A stretch of DNA of 64,000 nt from positions 186,001 to 250,000 of the forward strand of contig QYAI01000035.1 in NCBI GenBank assembly GCA_003988855.1, in the 5' to 3' direction. The DNA is from Arachnopeziza araneosa. Taxonomy: Eukaryota; Ascomycota; Leotiomycetes; Helotiales; Arachnopezizaceae. Below are positions 33,827-44,489 of this stretch, piece by piece. Numbering within the stretch: the stretch's first letter is position 1; every line of letters starts with the position of its first letter. The position numbers and the translations under genes were made by a program. The notes beneath the pieces were generated by a model. That model had not been told where the DNA came from and ran no database searches. It saw only the letters and a list, made by a program, of their open reading frames with translations.

Positions 33827-35807
33827 ATGGCACCCCGCGTCACAAACCAACATAATGCACTAGCTTCTTTGAGTTTAGACGATAAAGCATAAGACGAGGC
33901 TGACTATTCAGAATGTAGCCTCGCATTCCTCGAAGGCTACTCTTCTTAAGCTACGCTACCTCAAGCCTACGAATACAGACAACATAGACTATAATCTTAT
34001 CATAGAACAATCTCGAGAATCCAGTCTTCAAAACTGGATAGCCGCTGTCCGAGATGAAGACGTGATTCGTTTGGTGGCTAAGTATCGGCCTGCGCAGTCG
34101 GATTGTATCATTGAAAGTGTGCTCGGAGGTAGCTTCAACGTGTGCTTCAAGGTAGTATTTGCTGACGGGCTCCGGTGGATTGTGCGCGTCCCCAAACCTG
34201 GCCGTGCCATGTTTATGGAGAAGAAGGTCCGAGATGAAGTAGCGGTGATGAAGTACATCAAATCAACCACCAGCATCCCCGTCCCAGACATTATAGCCTC
34301 TGGAACAGCAGAAGACAACTTGGGAGGGTTCGGTCCATTCATAATCACCGAATTCGTCTTTGGAGACAACCTTGGCGTCAAGCTTTTCGACAGCAACTTA
34401 GACCAAGATTTTGAAGAGGGCATATACCGTCAAATCGCGGGATTCCTTCTGCAACTTTCAAATTGCACATTCGATACGATTGGATCCTTGTCTATGGAGA
34501 GCCATGGAGACAAACACACATGGTCTGTGACAACAAGGCCGCTGACGTTGGCTATCAATGAGTCTCTCAGGGGTGGAGGTGTGAATCTTTACGGTAAGTT
34601 TTCGACATGACCCTTCCATGCCAAGTCTCTAACTCGAAGATTGGTGTTAGATCACTCGAAGCCTTATACATCAACAAGCCAATACTTCCTCAAAACCGTG
34701 GAGCAAAAGTTGGTCCACCTTCTCCAACAGCAAAATTCGATTGACGATCGCGAAGACGCCATCAAAAAGCTAAAGCGCCGCCGACTCTTTAAATCGATCA
34801 CTCCACAGTTTGTTGACAAGGAGCTAAACCACGGTCCTTTCGCACTCGTGTGTGACGACTTTCGTCCTGGTAATATGCTCGTTAGGGATGGAAGGATCGT
34901 CGCTGTGTTCGACTGGGAGTGGACTTACGCCGGACCATTGGAGCTCTTGCTGTCACCACCACGGTGGCTTTACAAAGACTGGCCAGCAGTTTGGGATTTG
35001 GATCAGCGGGCTGGATATGATGCGAAGGTTAAGAAATTTGTCGGAATTCTGCAGGAGGAGGAGAAGAAAATTGTCAAATCAGGCCCTCTAATAATATCGA
35101 AGTTGATGAAAGAATCGTGGAATCGTAACGGAAAGTTTGAGTACCATCAGCTTCTTAGCGAAGTTTTCCTCTTCGATGAAGATTGGTTATGGGAACGACT
35201 TGAAGCGGACTATGCTAGCGAGGTACAGACCCCGTTGGATGATACGAGTATCATTGAGGGCAAGCTGGTGGACTACAAGGGTTATTTGGCTATGAGTCGT
35301 CCTATGCGAGTCTTTGACTATATAGGCTTAAAGTCTTCAGCCAACTGTTCGTACTGCTGGGCTTGTCTTCACCCAGGCTGGGTAGACCACGATATCCGCG
35401 ACTGTGTCCAAGTGCCTCGTCACGATTCTACCGTGTCTGTGATGGAAGCCGCAGCTGCTTGCCGCTCTAGTTTTGCTTATCCAGAGGGTTCAGACATTCA
35501 CGTCGCATGCGGTGCTCCTTACTATCTTGGCTGTACCGACCAACACTGCCTATATCAGTTGACCGCATATTCAGTATACGTCGCAGCAATAGGCAAGGCG
35601 AGCCATCTCCATCACGAAGCTCGGAAATCCTTCTCCAAACGTTACAATGTTGACATGGAGAACATAGCGCCAGAAGAACTAATGACAGTCATGGCTAGGC
35701 CTCACCAAGTAGCTTCAAGAACTGTGTCTGCCCTAGTATGGTTCATTGAGCTCATTCACGATAATGCTGAAGCATCCTTCCAATGGTATTCGCAATACGG
35801 TCTGTGA
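33827..35807 (+). pseudogene. APH-fold phosphotransferase family gene with decayed 5' end
   Basis: The body is intact from about 33,960 to 35,807 with one intron (about 34594-34650). It has IVRVPKPGR (lysine region), FIITEFVFGDNL, the catalytic loop VCDDFRPGNML and the metal-binding VFDWEWTYAGP. A C-terminal cysteine/histidine-rich tail follows (NCSYCWACLHPGW, DQHCLY). The 5' end is damaged: ATG at 33827 reads MAPRVTNQHNALASLSLDDKA and then TAA (33890-33892), and the same frame continues with SECSLAFLEGYSS and another TAA. The sequence then needs a shift of frame to join ATLLKLRYLKPT ... DYNLIIEQSRESSLQNW. If expressed at all, it would start at an internal ATG and lose the N-lobe. The substrate is unknown. 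Confidence 0.65.
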
Positions 35808-36262
35808 TATTGGGAATTATCGAAACCAGGCACCCTTGAAACGAAGCAAGGATACTCTGCAAGTAGAGGGCTCACAGCCCCTAAAGAGAAGTCTTTTTTG
35901 ACCATTGTCGGCCTTGCACTTTATCCATCTACGGCTCTCACAATATGTTGATTGGGCTCAACAACAAGCCGCTCTTGTAACGGCACAAGTTCGGATAAAG
36001 CCAGGAAGAGGCATATAGGAGTGCGTTCCTAGTCATACTCGCTTATAGGCTTGCTACGAAGGAAAGGTAGAATATAAGGAGAGAAGAAAGAAGCGAAAAG
36101 AAGAAAGGTCTGTGTACAAGAAAAGGCTCCGCCTTTAGTGTTGCGATATGCGAGAAGCACTTGACTCTCGCTTAGCCTCCATATAAAGCAGCGCAGGGCA
36201 GTCACATACACACATAGAAATGCAATCCTCATCCATCTATTCAAACCAAAGTAGGGCTTCCG
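35808..36262. other. Intergenic, no supported gene
   Basis: A 71-codon minus-strand frame at 36244-36029 is open but lacks features of a gene. Confidence 0.45.
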
Positions 36263-36586
36263 CTACAATATTAGCAAGACATACGAGCTAACCTCCTGAT
36301 AGACGCCATCACATTTGTACCACAGTGTTAGCCAGGACAATGAAGAGTACGGAATTGATTGACACAAACACTTTTTTCCCTCCGCAGCAGCCTTCGCAGC
36401 CTTCGCAGCCTCGGCAGCCTTAGCAGCTCGATCAGCGATAGCAGCTTTATTTGCAGCCCGTTTCCTCAACGAGGAATCGCCTTGGCCCTGCATGACCTGA
36501 GCGTTTGTCAGATCAGTCAGAGCTGTGGTGACGGCTGAGCGATCAGCCTTTTGCTGTTCGGTGTATTCTGCGCCGGAAGATGACAT
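36263..36586 (-). CDS. Small alanine/lysine-rich hypothetical protein
   Basis: The frame opens with MSSSGAEYTEQQKADRSAVT and runs into an alanine-rich amphipathic segment made of KAAEAAKAAKAAAEGKK. As an unspliced frame it has 107 codons. An intron with donor AA|GTGTTTG, internal GGCTAACAC branch and acceptor CTATCAG would instead give a 79-residue protein ending KKRLARMSC at 36271. The second form is more plausible because the unspliced tail is of different character. Function is unknown; a helical, possibly stress- or nucleic-acid-associated protein is only a guess. Confidence 0.5.
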   Translation of the reverse strand: MSSSGAEYTEQQKADRSAVTTALTDLTNAQVMQGQGDSSLRKRAANKAAIADRAAKAAEAAKAAKAAAEGKKCLCQSIPYSSLSWLTLWYKCDGVYQEVSSYVLLIL

Positions 36587-37382
36587 TGGGATGATTTGTC
36601 GAAAGCTTCGAGCAACTCGTAGAGGAGAATGGATAGCAGCAAAGTAAAAACAGAGTGATTCTGATGTAATGGCGGCTCACTTCAAAAAGAGAGTTTAAGC
36701 AGCTGGGTTTGGCCTGTTAAATAGGTGGTTGCGATGTATACTCCCTGCTGATGTGAACTGATTCCATGCAGCACAATCCCTTACTGAAAGCTCCCCAGTC
36801 AGTCAGCTGCGCCATGCAGCTTGTTCATGACGCAAATGAAATGCCCAGCGATAGACGCCAATGTGTGTCAGTTGAGGAGAATCCTTTGCTTCCGCTCATG
36901 GCCATGGCTCACTGCAATCCTCCGGAATAGGATGATGCACAATGGCAGCCAATTAAGCAGCAATCACAAGGTGTTTGCAGATCAGGGCTAGGCTCGACTT
37001 GATTGACTAGGGATTGGAGTTGATACAGTAACAGCAACATAGGTAATTCGTTATCCTGGCAGCCTAATCTTTTGTGCATAATGGGTAAACTTTTTTGATG
37101 CATCGTCGTTATCTGGAAGGAATATTATTGGTAGCTTTTCCAAGGCTCAAAAAAGTCTTTGACATCCACATGTAACCCACTGAAATAAAGTATTATTTTT
37201 TTTATTAACGAGCGTGGTGGCTCTCTTATCTTACTCATTTAAGTCTGGGTATGTTAATGCCTTGTGGCGTGGCACAACTCGCTATGCTATAAATGCAGCA
37301 AAAACGCCAATCCCATGCTGCAAAATGAGAGTCGTTACGCATTGCACGTTCTCCTGGGTATCATACCTCTGCTATCATCTCT
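36587..37382. other. Intergenic, no supported gene
   Basis: About 800 bases. A poly-T run lies near 37197. The 64-codon frame at 37103-36909 has no family features. Confidence 0.5.
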
Positions 37383-40300
37383 CTACAAGTTGATCAAGTC
37401 AACCTCGGAGAAATCTGGTGGATTCCTCCCATATACTACTCTGCTTTTCCCATCCAATGCAGCACCAACGTTACTAATCCAAATGTTGCTGCCTGCGAAC
37501 TCTCTTGTCCTTCTGACCTCATCATCGGATACTCCAATATCGTCTCTAGGAATCCAAATTGTTGGCCTCCTAGCTCTTAGGGCATAATGTTGGAAAGCAT
37601 GTCTGACAAGAACATCGCGCTCATCAGGCGTCAAGTCCTCAATCTCGTCATTATAACCTCCGTACAACGCATCTGCGATTCTTTTTTGTCTTTCGATATC
37701 CCGGCGGCGTCTTTGATGGCGGCGGGGAACCGAATCAGGACCAGTAATAGGATCATCATTGACTGCTCCACGACCAAAAGTTTTTGTTTTAATGGTCCTT
37801 CCCCACGTTCCGGCTCCATGAACCAGATTCGATGGCTTGAATTTAGCGAATTTTCCTCCCGAGGAACTGAGCTTCGACATTTCAATGGCACCATCTGCCT
37901 GATCAATACCGACTTCATGCTCGTCATCTTCAATCCCTAGGCGACGTGCTTGAGCGCGTTCGAATGCCTCATCTCGGAGTACTGCTTCGTCTTCAAACGT
38001 GATTGGTAAATATCGAAATAAAGGGCCGAAAGAGAGGTTGAGGAGATATTGATAGAGAGCAGTAAGGAGAAGGAAGACGATCATGATGATTGCTTGAGGA
38101 AAACAAGCTTGGCTGCCTGACTCATCTTGTACCAAAAAGAAAAGGCCGATTAAACAAAGTTCCATAACATACAGGCCGACGAATGTCTGATTAATCGCCC
38201 GTGGATATAAGAGTCCGCCAGTGTCAAGCGTGAAGCGAGACACATAAAGCATATTGTATCGATTGGCTATCCAGAGCAGAGAGAAGGTGATGATGGCGAA
38301 AACAATAATAATTGGAGAGACGATGCTGTAAATCAAGGCAATACAGGCGAAGTTGGTATAAACCGGGAAGAAGGTCCCCCAGGTCACGGACGGTAGAGTC
38401 GTGTTACGCTTCCACTTCTGACGAGCAGTGCTGTCCATGAGTTTCGGTAGAAGATACCAGAGTAAGAGCGTCACAATCTGGAGTAATGTTCCGGCACTTG
38501 TAGATAGTGCTTGCAGAATCATGTAACTGAAGAAATAGTTCGCCGCCTTTGGAAGTTGAGTCGCTAATGTATCAGGAATAGCTGTGAAATCTGTTGCCGA
38601 CCCCAGTGCTGCTAAAGCTCCTCCAGATATAGAAACGACTAAGAAGACCTGGACGAATAAAAAGGCAAAGTAATAAGTCTGCACAGCCCCTTCTCTCTCG
38701 GTTCCAGTCTGAGATCCTTGAACAAATGCGAGATAATTAAGTATCACAGGCACCAAAGCTAACAAGATCATGAGGACAAGAGCAGGGAGAACACCAGCGA
38801 TCGCCTGGAGAAGTTTCGGCGGAATTTTGTTGAGCCAATTTAGCCATGTATACTTGCTTGCGAGACTTGAGATCTGAGCTAAAGACGCAGTCCAGGCGAC
38901 GGGAAAAGCCCAGAGGATAACCATGCCAGAGACGATCCCTATGACAATGGCAGTTCTGAACCACCCTTCCCACCATTTGATTGACATGTTGTCCCATAGA
39001 ACATCTTTAGGTGAGATTTCCACTGTTCTTGGTGCCATATGCTTAGGAACGTGATGAGTAACCGCTTGAGCTGCCATATGAGCCGCAACTTGATGGTTGA
39101 ACTGAATAAAAGCTGAATTCATCAGCGGGAACCTGTCTGGATGTTTTTGATCCATCTCAATCTCAAGATTCAGGCGAGCTAATTCCTCTCGACACCAGTA
39201 GATTGTATCAACCTTCTTGCTGAGAAGAGGTAGCCCGGGTAGCCAGCCAGGAGTCCAGCTAAACCTTGCAAGCCTGTGAGTAGGACGGTCCTTTGCTCTT
39301 AAATATCTTTCCCAAGCAGCTCCTTGGGCATCTTCTCTATATTCTGAATTATGCGCAGGTGGGTAACTTTGTGGCGCTGGTTCTTCTGAGGCCAGGAATG
39401 GCAATATCCTGTGTATGAATCCTTTCTTCTCTACCGGCAAGTCTTTGGACTGTTTCGACAACGACCCCTGGTCGTCATCGGTTTGGGTCAATGGAAACTC
39501 ATCACCCTCTTCATAGCCTGTGGGGATTGGTGAATGGAACGCGCCTGCCGGAGGGAGCCAGAACTTCCACCAATTGTTTCCACTTTGCGCATCGTTGGTA
39601 CCATCAGCACCATATTCATGATTAGCTCGGCGGGTTGTGTTGCCCGACAATTTGATGCCATTTTCATGAATATTAGTAGCCGCAGTCCTCGATGATGATC
39701 GTGACGCAGCGTCTTCTTCGGCAAATTTTCTCTTCTCATTGTTGTCATCCGAACCTGCTCCATATGGACCAGGAACATTACCTACATCAGAGGCACCTCG
39801 ATAGCGGCCGTATTCATCATATGCTTCATCTTGCGGTGAATCTGCATCAAGGTTTACGAAACCATTCGTTGTCTCGAGTTGATTATCTAACGTTCGGCCG
39901 ACATTTCGAGCGCCTCCTAAAACTGTACCACCAACAGTGCCTAGTCCCTTGCCAAGTCCTTGTCCCATGGCATCGACAACATTCAGTCCGGGAATCTTGA
40001 ATGTACCTTTTCGTTGACGTTCAGGGCTTTCCCTTTGTGATCTAGCCTGTTCTTCTTCTATCGCGTCGTCGATAGTATGTGGAACTTGATGAGGATCACC
40101 AGTACTCACTCCTCCAGCATGTGCCAACTGCTCAGCTCGGGCATTATCTTCCTTGATTTGTTGGTCTTTCTCTGATTTGGACTTCTTGCTCTTGGATCTC
40201 TTGGCCGCCAATTTTTCATCTTTCTCGAGCTGTTTTCTCTGAGCCTTTTTGGCTTCTCGAACGAGTTCTGTCTCTGCGGCCTCTAATTTCTCGAAAACTT

Positions 40301-41196
40301 GATCCCGTAGATGAATCTTATCGAGTAGCTCGTCAAAGTTTCTGTTGATCCAGATATTGCGAATTCCTCCGGGGAAAACATCGTACAATCCAGCAAGGGC
40401 CTCATGAGTGAGCCATTTCCGAGGAATAGCACTGACCAGAACTGTTGTAGCAGAGGCTCTTAGTCGATGTTCGGCAGACGTCAGATAGTCTTGTCGGACT
40501 TTGATATAGACTCTAAGCTCCGAAAAGAAAACCCCGCATACCCAAAAGATGACTGCAATTGCAAGAAGGAGGTGTGCCCAGTATCGATGGGTGTGCGTTG
40601 GCCTCACGTTTCCCCAAGCAAGTATATCCAAGCCCGTAACGTCTGTGTGTGCCGAATCTGAGCTGTTCGTGCCTGGGAATTCTAAACTGTAGTGTGGACC
40701 TCTACCGCCGAGGTAGTTGATTGGTAACAGAACTGGCAAGATTACCACAGCCATAGGTATGAAGATGACGAGAAGTGTTTGGAGATAGCGTAAGAAGAAG
40801 TAGGCATCGAGACCACACTTTTTGATGACCTCTCGATCCTTGAACTGAAAGATTGCAAAAAGCCATCCCCATGGACTTCGCGGTGGAGGTTCCGTTCGTT
40901 CTCGTTCGGGTACTAAATACGTTTTTGGTTTACTACCAGCATGTCAGCAAAAGTTTCCGAAAATTTGCACCAATCAGTCTTCAGATGTTCACTTACTAGA
41001 TACGGGCCAATTTGTTCTTCAAGAGCAAGAAAAGGGCTACTTGGGCACTGAATACAGCCAACGAGACTCCCAGGGCAGTTAGGAAAGCGACCAGACTGAT
41101 TCCCTGCGAACCTTGGGCAATCCCAATTCCGCTTGAGCTTGTTGAAGAAGGCGCCGAGGTAGTGCTCGACGGCGCGGAATCCAAGATAGAAGACAT
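37383..41196 (-). CDS. CSC1: Csc1/OSCA-type osmosensitive cation channel (DUF221)
   Basis: Two exons, 41196-40997 and 40932-37383, encode 1249 residues. The order is: a serine-rich start with a first helix (LVAFLTALGVSLAVFSAQVA), two more helices (FFLRYLQTLLVIFIPMAVVI), and a cytosolic domain (VLVSAIPRKWLTHEALAGLY) carrying a charged insert of about 300 residues. Next come IYWCREELARLN, AFIQFNHQVAAHMAAQA and ISPKDVLWDNMSIKWW, the seven-helix RSN1_7TM channel core, and a cytosolic C-terminal tail with HAFQHYALRARRPTIWIP. The family forms stretch- or osmolarity-gated calcium-permeable channels. The intron joins ARIY to KPKTYLVPERE. The insert and tail make it longer than yeast Csc1 (782 residues). 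Confidence 0.92.
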
Positions 41197-41919
41197 TAGG
41201 CTCTATGGCTCTTGTGGCTATGACCCCATAGGGAGGAGAAGTATCAAGGTGGAAGAGTTGTTCTTCGAAAAAGTAGTGCAAGGGTGAAGGTTTTTGGGAA
41301 AATTAATGAATAATGATAGGAATGACAAAGTGGGTGAAAGTGAACGGAGGAGAGCCCGTTTCATATGTCCCATTATATGGCCCAGGGGGAGCGGCGCCTG
41401 TCTTGTCTTTGTCCATTGTCAAGTTTCATGATTCTTGAAATGACCCATGCACTGCGAATCATACCCTGTGGTGTTGAATGACGTCGGGGCGCGATGACTG
41501 GTGGGTGAAGCGCCACTGAACGCACACCCCAAGCCGTGGCAGCCACTGGTTCGCCTTTGCAGCTTGAACCCTTTAGCGATAGGTAAGTAAATATAGCTGA
41601 AACGACTGCGCTTAACAAACAGCAACAACAACGAGTCTCATGAATCGGCTTGTTGAGAGCTGCATCCTTTCTTCTCATTCCCCTTTGTCTTGGCGATAAA
41701 AATAGCAGAGCCTCACTTGTGCGCTTAGCACGTTGGAGGAAATAATAGCAGACAAGTCTCCTTTCACCCTCAAAGAACCTTGACATGTTTCTTTATCAGC
41801 GTCGTGATAAGGGGAGAATGAATGAATCACAGCGAGTGAATGTGCCTTCACGGCTCAGGTTGGAGGTACCCAAGTGCCTGATCGACCATTCGTCTCTCGT
41901 GGTAGTAGCAATAACCAAA
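41197..41919. other. Intergenic, promoter side of CSC1
   Basis: No gene is supported. The minus-strand 137-codon frame at 41786-41373 is open but lacks similarity. The stretch leads into the relic patch. Confidence 0.45.
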
Positions 41920-42470
41920 CGTCAGTTATATGGCTCGTAAACCACAAGATGGGAAACGTCATGTGGCGCAGCCCGGGAGGGCAACTAGGGAAGGGTGTTG
42001 GGAAACCTTCGGAGGTTTTCAGCTTTGGACTTGTTGTGAGTCCAAAAGCATTTTGGTTTGCCGGATCAATCGTGCTAATCGTGGCTCCTAGTGTCTCTGG
42101 GTAATCACGGGCGCGCAATATTTTCACACAGACTCCAAGCTTCCCGAGGTTGAACCCGAGCTAGTGGTTTTGTACAGGCTTCTTAGGGCCTTCGGGCCGC
42201 TACCAGATGCACTTGTAAAGCATGTCAACGACGAGGAAGCGGGAGAGCTCTTACAAACCTTGTGGCAAGCTATAGTAGAAAGCGAATCAATGGACCCTTT
42301 AGAGCAATGGTCTGACGAGATGTTTCCTAACCTTGACAACGAGACAAAGAGGTTGATCTTGAGGACGACAAATCTCGATCCAGCGAAAGGGGCTTCGATG
42401 TCGGATATTATGAAAGATCCTTATTCTACCGCATCCAAAAGAATAAATGGAGCTACCATATTATTGGTAT
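41920..42470 (+). pseudogene. Truncated protein kinase remnant
   Basis: The C-terminal part of a kinase domain is readable in two exons. The first has the activation segment end and helix F: MGNVMWRSPGGQLGKGVG, KPSEVFSFGLV (the usual E of the SPE motif reads G). An intron from 42036 (GTGAGT) to 42131 (CACACAG) follows. The second exon reads LPEVEPELVVLYRLLRAFGP, then MFPNLDNETKRLILRTTNLD and PAKGASMSDIMKDPY. The N-lobe, the catalytic HRD loop and the DFG motif are not found upstream, so it cannot be active. It looks like a broken copy of a fungus-expanded kinase family. Confidence 0.7.
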
Positions 42471-44069
42471 CTTTTCTCGTCTTCCACCGTGTTGTATTTG
42501 AACGCTGCTTCGTGCATATATTCCCTGAGGTTTTGCTGAGCCCGTGGGCTTTGGATTGCTTGCAACCTTCCGCTTCAAAGTTTGCGCACCCCCGATCCGT
42601 CACTACCAAAGATTGAACGCTAGTCGACATAAGACTACTTGATCCTACAGGAAGCGCTTGACCTGCAAACAGTTACAAGAGCTTTACTAATAGCTCGTAA
42701 GTGTTGTTTAAAGATTTTTGCGACGGGAACAGAACGAAATCGACAATAACTCGAGGTTATGGAAAAGGGATCAAGGTTGTGGTGGAACGTTATAGGTGCG
42801 AATTGAAGAAGCAGTGGCTTATCAATGATACTAGCGAGGTGATGAGGGAGGATATATTACTGACGGAAGACATGGGCGTAGGAAAGTGGCTAATGGCGAT
42901 TGTTAGCCCTTGTTACGAGGAAGAAAGATCTGGAAAACTGCATTTTAAGCAAGACGGTTACAGCTTATGAGCCATTCGATGAATATTGAAAGATTCAAAC
43001 AGCTTGTGATCATCTCACAGCCTTGTTCTACTGATGTTGTAGCAGAATCAGTCTCGAACTCGTTATTCACTAATGATCGGATGTTATAGACTTTCCCGGT
43101 GTCTCGCCTCTAATTGGCAATCTGCTGCGAACTATGTGGAGTGATCGAGAACAAAGAAACCAGAAGGAAAAAGAGTTGCAAAGTTGATCCCCATATCACA
43201 ACAATTTGGGATTTTCTGCCCGAGTCTGTATCAAGGCGTAAGTATCTCTAATATGAGTGTTAGATACCTGGTACACGTACTATGCTACTTTGCGGGAGGT
43301 TGATAGTTCACAGAGGCTGGATGGGTAGATGACGCGCAATCAAAGGTCTTTCAAGAGACACCACTTGTGTTACAGTGAGCCTGAGCGCGTTAAGCCGCTA
43401 GGCCAGGTGTCGTGGTTGTGTCCAGGTAAAAGTCTTGACAACTCCTCCATTCTTGAGACAGACTTTCTGTTCCACGCACCTGATGCTATTTTTTGGAGGG
43501 CATCGCAAGTTCGCCTCTATCGACATTTACCAGCTAGAAACATACTAGCATAAAAATGCCAGTGTGTGAGGAGTGCAAAGGTTTCCAATATCAGGCTAGT
43601 TTGTGCAAATCTTGCCTTAGCCGCTCCAAGCCGTCTCTTAAATCTGCCAAATTTCCTTACATCTATCGGTTTAGCATTGTTGCGCTGTCGACCAAGACGC
43701 GGCAATGCGTTGCAAGGAAGTTTGCCCTTGTCATCTCCCCATGGTCGTCGACATGAGCTCTATCCACCTCTATCTTTGCCAAATCTGCATGGTACTGCTC
43801 CAACTGCAATATCTTTTGCACCACAAGCGTTTTCACTTCCTCTATGGGTTGCCGCCGCCTTTGTTCTGCCAACAGCCCAAACCATTCTTCTCTACCCAAA
43901 CAAACCTTGTGAGAAAAGGTGGACAATTGATAGGTTATACGTACCACTGCCTGACAGGTTTACAGCTGCCAGGCCTCAGGCTGACAGGGTTGTGGCTGAA
44001 GCTGCGGCGTAGCGGCTGACTAAGTAGCTGGACCTTTCCCACATGCCGAGACATTAACATATTCACGTC
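42471..44069. other. Degenerate stretch without intact genes
   Basis: Several open frames of 60-150 codons overlap on both strands. The most protein-like is on the minus strand at 43947-43663 (FGLLAEQRRRQPIEEVKTLV, then LEQYHADLAKIEVDRAHVDD), which is helical, charged and in the same orientation as the AAA relic just beyond. I do not recognise its family. The rest shows no coding character. Confidence 0.4.
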
Positions 44070-44489
44070 TATTGTACAATCCTGCCCCCCCAAAGACTAG
44101 AAAAGATTATGAGGGTCATTTTAAAGAGTGAGTAAATCCCATACAACAGCTCAATTTCTGATCTCTGATCTCTGATACGAAGCAGTCGCTCTTCAACCGT
44201 CTCTGCGGAGGCCAGCATAAGCGGCCTCTGAAGATGTTCAGCGATCAACTCAGCCGTCAAGGTCATACCCATGGAAAGCTATCATGCTGTTAAACTCTCC
44301 TCTTGCAACTTCAACCCGTTCAGATCGAGCTCCATTTGTAAAGCTATTCGGAACAACGGGCTTCGGCACCATCAACAGCAAGGCTCTCCCCGAACGATGA
44401 ATACCATGGTAATGCCTGTCTTTCGAAAGCAAATGCATGCCGGTTTGGGTAGGTACAGTCAGTTCGAGGTGCAGGAATAATTTGCTCAT
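44070..44489 (-). pseudogene. Decayed AAA+ ATPase fragment
   Basis: Two adjacent minus-strand frames together resemble the Walker A region of fungal AAA+ ATPases. The first has NSFTNGARSERVEVA and SMIAFHGYDLDG; after a stop the other has MTLTAELIAEHLQRPLMLAS. In intact relatives this region reads LLHGPPG-x-GKTLTAE-x-(I/V)-(A/S)-EHL-x-(R/K)-PL. Here the P-loop glycine and lysine residues are replaced (GYDLDG-MT), and no Walker B follows. The similarity is from remembered family sequence and needs a search. Confidence 0.5.

Noticed and set aside
42701..42970. 89-codon plus frame after the kinase relic
   Set aside because: Composition is not protein-like in a consistent way and no kinase motif continues into it.
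43556..44012. Cysteine-containing plus frames resembling a zinc finger start
   Set aside because: The cysteines do not form a recognised pattern and the frames are antisense to a more protein-like reading.
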